Source of the DNA: Phoenix dactylifera
Lineage: Eukaryota; Streptophyta; Magnoliopsida; Arecales; Arecaceae
Direction: 5' to 3'
Length of the DNA stretch: 64,000 nt
NCBI RefSeq assembly: GCF_009389715.1
Contig: NC_052407.1
Coordinates: 5,793,475 to 5,857,474 of the forward strand
The notes below the pieces were generated by a model. That model worked only from the letters and a program-made list of their open reading frames with translations, had not been told where the DNA came from and did no database searches. This document shows positions 60,801-64,000 of the stretch, one piece after another (the stretch's first letter is position 1; every line of letters starts with the position of its first letter). The position numbers and the translations under genes were made by a program.

Positions 60801-63196
60801 TATACTGCAAACTCGCTGACCCTCCTTTAGTTCATCATGGACTCCCATCTTCTCCTACTTCATCCTTTTCATCGATGAGTGCATTATCTCCTCAGTATTT
60901 GGGGGAAATGTGGAGTCCTGGCTATCAAAGAGAATCTACTCTTGATGCTCGTTTAATAAATCCTTTCCGAGTTGAAGGATTAAAAGAGTTTAGTGGACCA
61001 TACAATGCAATGGTGGAGGTGCCCTTGATATGTAGGGATCGTCGGAGGTTGAAAGACATTGAAGACTTGCTACAAAATTATAAGTGAGTCTCCTGACTTT
61101 GGTATTATCAGTTTGTATCATGTGTATGAAATTATTAGCTACTGTATAAATTAGTAGTTTGGTTGATCTATTTATTATATTTAATCCTGTTTGATTCATT
61201 CTCTGTACCTTCTAGAATTGTTATTGCCTGCTAAGCTTTGCCAAGCATGTTTGCCAAAAAAAAAACAGAATTGATCTTGAAATTGTTGTTGCAACTAGTT
61301 TCTTTGAATAATCCCATTATTACCATTATTTAATTGATTCGGTAATTAACTCTAGCACCTAATCAGACTATTCATGACATGTTGGTTATTCTAATTTCTG
61401 ACCATATGTTTATCACTTATTCAGGTCTATCATTCGCCAGTTGGAAACAGTTGATCCAAGGAAGATGAAGAATGAAGAAAAGCTTGCCTTCTGGATCAAC
61501 ATACATAATGCCTTAATGATGCATGTAATGATTCTCCATCATTGTAAAACCTTCATCATGCTGTTCTCTATTTGATGTCCAATATTTTTTGTGTGACGTA
61601 ATTAGTACTAGTTTGTGCTGCCTCTGCAGGTGTATTTAGAATATGGCATTCCACAAAATAATGCAAAAAAGGCATCACTGCTCATCAAGGTAATCACAAT
61701 GGCAATTTGCACAGGTCTTAACCTCCGAAAACAGAAGTGTGTTTGGTTGAGTGATTAGGGAGTGACAAATCTCCTCGACATGATCTCTTGATTCTCTTTA
61801 CTGCAGGCTACGTGCGTAGTAGGTGGTCGCTCTGTAAGTGCAGCAACAATACAGGGTTCAATTCTAGGATGCCGTACAAATTGTCCCGGACAGGTTTGTC
61901 TCATATCCTTTTCAATATCTACTTATATTTTTGAGAATTTGTACCTTTTAGCACAAATGATGCTCATTTTCATGCTTTCTGGAATATCAAACTTCAGCAA
62001 TGGTAATTGTTTCAGTTTCCCTAATTATGCATCTAGCATCTTAAGAGAAGTTTGCATACTGACATGCTATTCCTATCGTAACTAAAAGTAAGTGAAAATT
62101 CTTAACCATTTTAGTTGGATAGGACTTCCCTCCCTTTCTTATCAAAAGAAAAAAAAAAAATCTAAATCATTTCAAAAAAAAAGGTTTGACATCAAAAAAC
62201 AATTCAGGACTCCCGGATTCTAAGAGACATGATGATTATCTAATAGTACTACCACAGCAGAAGATAACCATTTGGTTATTATCCACTGGAAAATCAGCTT
62301 TCGCGAAGTTAAAGCTCTCTCATTTTCCATAACACCAACTGAACTGCTTACCCATACTTCGGCAAACAATTCCAAACAAACCTAATGGCTATTTTTCATT
62401 TGTAGTGGCTTTGGACATTTTTTAATCCAAGGATGAAGTATAAAGTTGGAGATGAGTGGCGAGCCTATGCAATCGAGCAACCAGAACCTCTCCTACGCTT
62501 TGCACTTTGTTCAGGAAGTCATTCTGATCCTGCGGTAAGCTTTTTCATGTAATCTCGCTATATTTTAAATTTACACTGGATGAAATGGCTGGCAAAGGAT
62601 TAAGCTAAAAGGTTTTGTATCGTTGCATGTTCTTTTTTCATAGCCTGAGCCAGAATGGTCTCGATGTGGATTGCAATTCCTCTTGCCATCTCTTATTATA
62701 TCGTATAAACCTTTCCATGTATTTTATTTACTTCTGGATTCACTCGACATTCTAGTTATATTTTGAATAGGCCACCTGATATCATTAGAATTACTACAAT
62801 AAGCCAGTATTGATTAAAGTTACAAACTTGTAATACTGGTGCTAGAATTAGTCTCTTCTGAAACTGGTGTTGCATCTTCAGGTCCGGATATATACATCCA
62901 AGAGATTGTTCCAACAGCTAGAAGCTGCAAAAGAAGAATTCATTCGTGCATCTGTTGCTATTTGGAAGGAGCAGAAGATCCTTCTGCCAAAGGTTATTGA
63001 TGCATATGCAAAAGACACAAGATTAAGTTCACAGGGTTTGGTAGACATGATTCAATGCTATCTTCCTGAGACTCTTAGGATGGCCATGCAGAGATGCCTA
63101 CAAGGAAGAGCAAACAAGGTCATCGAGTGGATACCCTACAATTTCACATTTCGGTATCTGCTATCAAGAGAGTTAGCTTTTCCTCAGATTAACTGA
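57888..63196 (+). CDS. leucine-zipper (MIP1-type) and DUF547 domain protein
   Basis: Eleven coding exons: 57888-57931, 58157-58226, 58599-58682, 59542-59658, 60119-60562, 60677-61083, 61425-61524, 61630-61689, 61807-61893, 62406-62534 and 62882-63196 (618 residues). All junctions keep the frame. A basic, Ser/Lys-rich N-terminus (~75 residues) is followed by a coiled coil split over exons 4 and 5 (ILLLEKRLQDQLMVHGALEK; AVLELEVTHLEQYLLSLYRK), the Lzipper-MIP1 domain. A low-complexity Ser/Pro linker follows, then DUF547 (about residues 350-520; KLAFWINIHNALMMHVYLEY, GSILGCRTNCPGQWLW, RAYAIEQPEPLLRFALCSGS). Family proteins are often annotated ternary complex factor MIP1-like; their biochemical role is unknown, though DUF547 looks like an enzyme-like fold with conserved W, N, H and C residues. 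The ATG at 57888 is the first after the 5'-UTR intron and precedes a second in-frame ATG five codons on. Confidence 0.92.
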
Positions 63197-64000
63197 CCAA
63201 ATACATCATTAAGAGAGGGAGAAAACAAAAGGGCTGGGAGTTTGTGTATTAGAATGGTATGAGTTGATTGTTTATTTTCTTCTCTTTTTTTTTGTTTTGG
63301 TGGGGGGGGGGGGGGGGGGGGGTACAACTAGGGTCGATACATGTGTACATAAAGCCTCACTAAACTGTATTATTTGTAAATCAATTAAACTTCATGAAAC
63401 TTTGATGCAAGCGATGATGCTAAGGTAGGATATTATTGGTTTTCTTGTGCTAAAATGGATAGCTTGTCCATATTATTTTAGCTGATGGAATCATCTATAT
63501 CTTAAATTCCATGAAGGCTGCAACCAATTATTGCAATAGGAATTGCGACGCCAGATTGGGAGCACATATATGAAATTTTAGTATGCATATTTAGAATATA
63601 TCTAGAAAAAACAATTGCACAAGTAGGGGTGGCAAAGGGTTTGGCCAAGCTGGGTTTACATTAAAACAAAACTCTCAGCCCATACATACTTCATGTATAA
63701 AGGGGTTGGAAAATATAAACCCTATATCCTGCCAATTTATTTTATATAAACTCATATTTACCTACCAAAATATTTAAATTTTCACTCATTAATTAAGTAT
63801 ATATATATAGAGAGAGTGGTAAACTTGCCAACACCCGGATAGATCTCCGCTCCGATCTCATCAGGTTTAGATTGAACAACGGAGATTGCACATAGATAAT
63901 CCAAACAGTTAATCGTGATCTACTACTTATAAATTGCGTATACATCAAAATTAATATAATTTTATGATATGATCTCTAGTCTATGCATCAAGAAGTTAAA
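63197..64000. other. 3' flank of the DUF547 gene, with repeat fragments
   Basis: The 3' UTR should run for a few hundred bases and includes a 21-G run. TAGGGGTGGCAAAGGG near 63626 resembles the end of hAT-like elements, and a short (AT)n(AG)n tract lies near 63799-63817. No gene is seen. Confidence 0.45.
63302..63322. repeat. poly-G run, 21 G, in the DUF547 gene 3' flank
   Basis: Read directly. Such runs can form G-quadruplexes and are prone to length errors in sequencing, so the exact count is uncertain. It lies about 105 bp after the stop codon and is probably within the 3' UTR. Confidence 0.9.

Overview
This is nuclear DNA of a flowering plant, most likely a monocot; a palm-like genome would fit, but that is an impression and not a measurement. 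Genes are split by canonical GT-AG introns, intergenic DNA is AT-rich, and the repeats are plant families (hAT, CACTA-like, L1-type LINEs with a C-terminal RNase H, LTR fragments). I resolved five protein-coding genes and one tRNA gene by joining exons by eye. Each gene model keeps one open frame through every junction.

Layout. A tRNA-Glu(TTC) gene (2213-2286, +) lies downstream of a tiny two-exon gene on the minus strand (9785 to 3203). That gene encodes a 72-residue protein with one membrane segment and has a 6.4-kb intron containing an hAT-like element. From 9.8 to 13.2 kb there is a GC-rich, stop-poor repetitive block, an LTR-like fragment and a LINE RNase H remnant.

Two tandem genes for Ariadne-type RING-between-RING E3 ubiquitin ligases (ARI1/ARI2-like) follow, both on the plus strand. 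Copy 1 spans 13205-18203 and copy 2 spans 24756-44439. They share the same seven-exon layout. Copy 1 occupies 5 kb. Copy 2 is stretched to about 20 kb because intron 2 (121 bp in copy 1, about 9.8 kb in copy 2) holds a dead hAT transposon that was itself split by a LINE, and intron 4 holds a second, 5'-truncated LINE. Both LINEs have visible target-site duplications. Copy 2 intron 2 also starts with GC instead of GT. The 6.5 kb between the copies holds MITE-like, CACTA-like and LTR-like fragments and a 387-bp AT/GT microsatellite.

The right third carries a TOD1/MUCI70-family (DUF616) membrane-anchored protein of 464 residues (48249-53091, +) and a 618-residue leucine-zipper plus DUF547 protein (57888-63196, +). 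The second has a clear TATA box and a 5'-UTR intron.

The genes do not form a shared pathway: this is ordinary plant euchromatin with a tandem E3-ligase duplication. I found no convincing new multi-gene system. The most notable points are the contrast between the two Ariadne copies, the GC-AG intron, the microprotein gene behind a long intron, and the nested transposons, whose insertion order can be read from the sequence.
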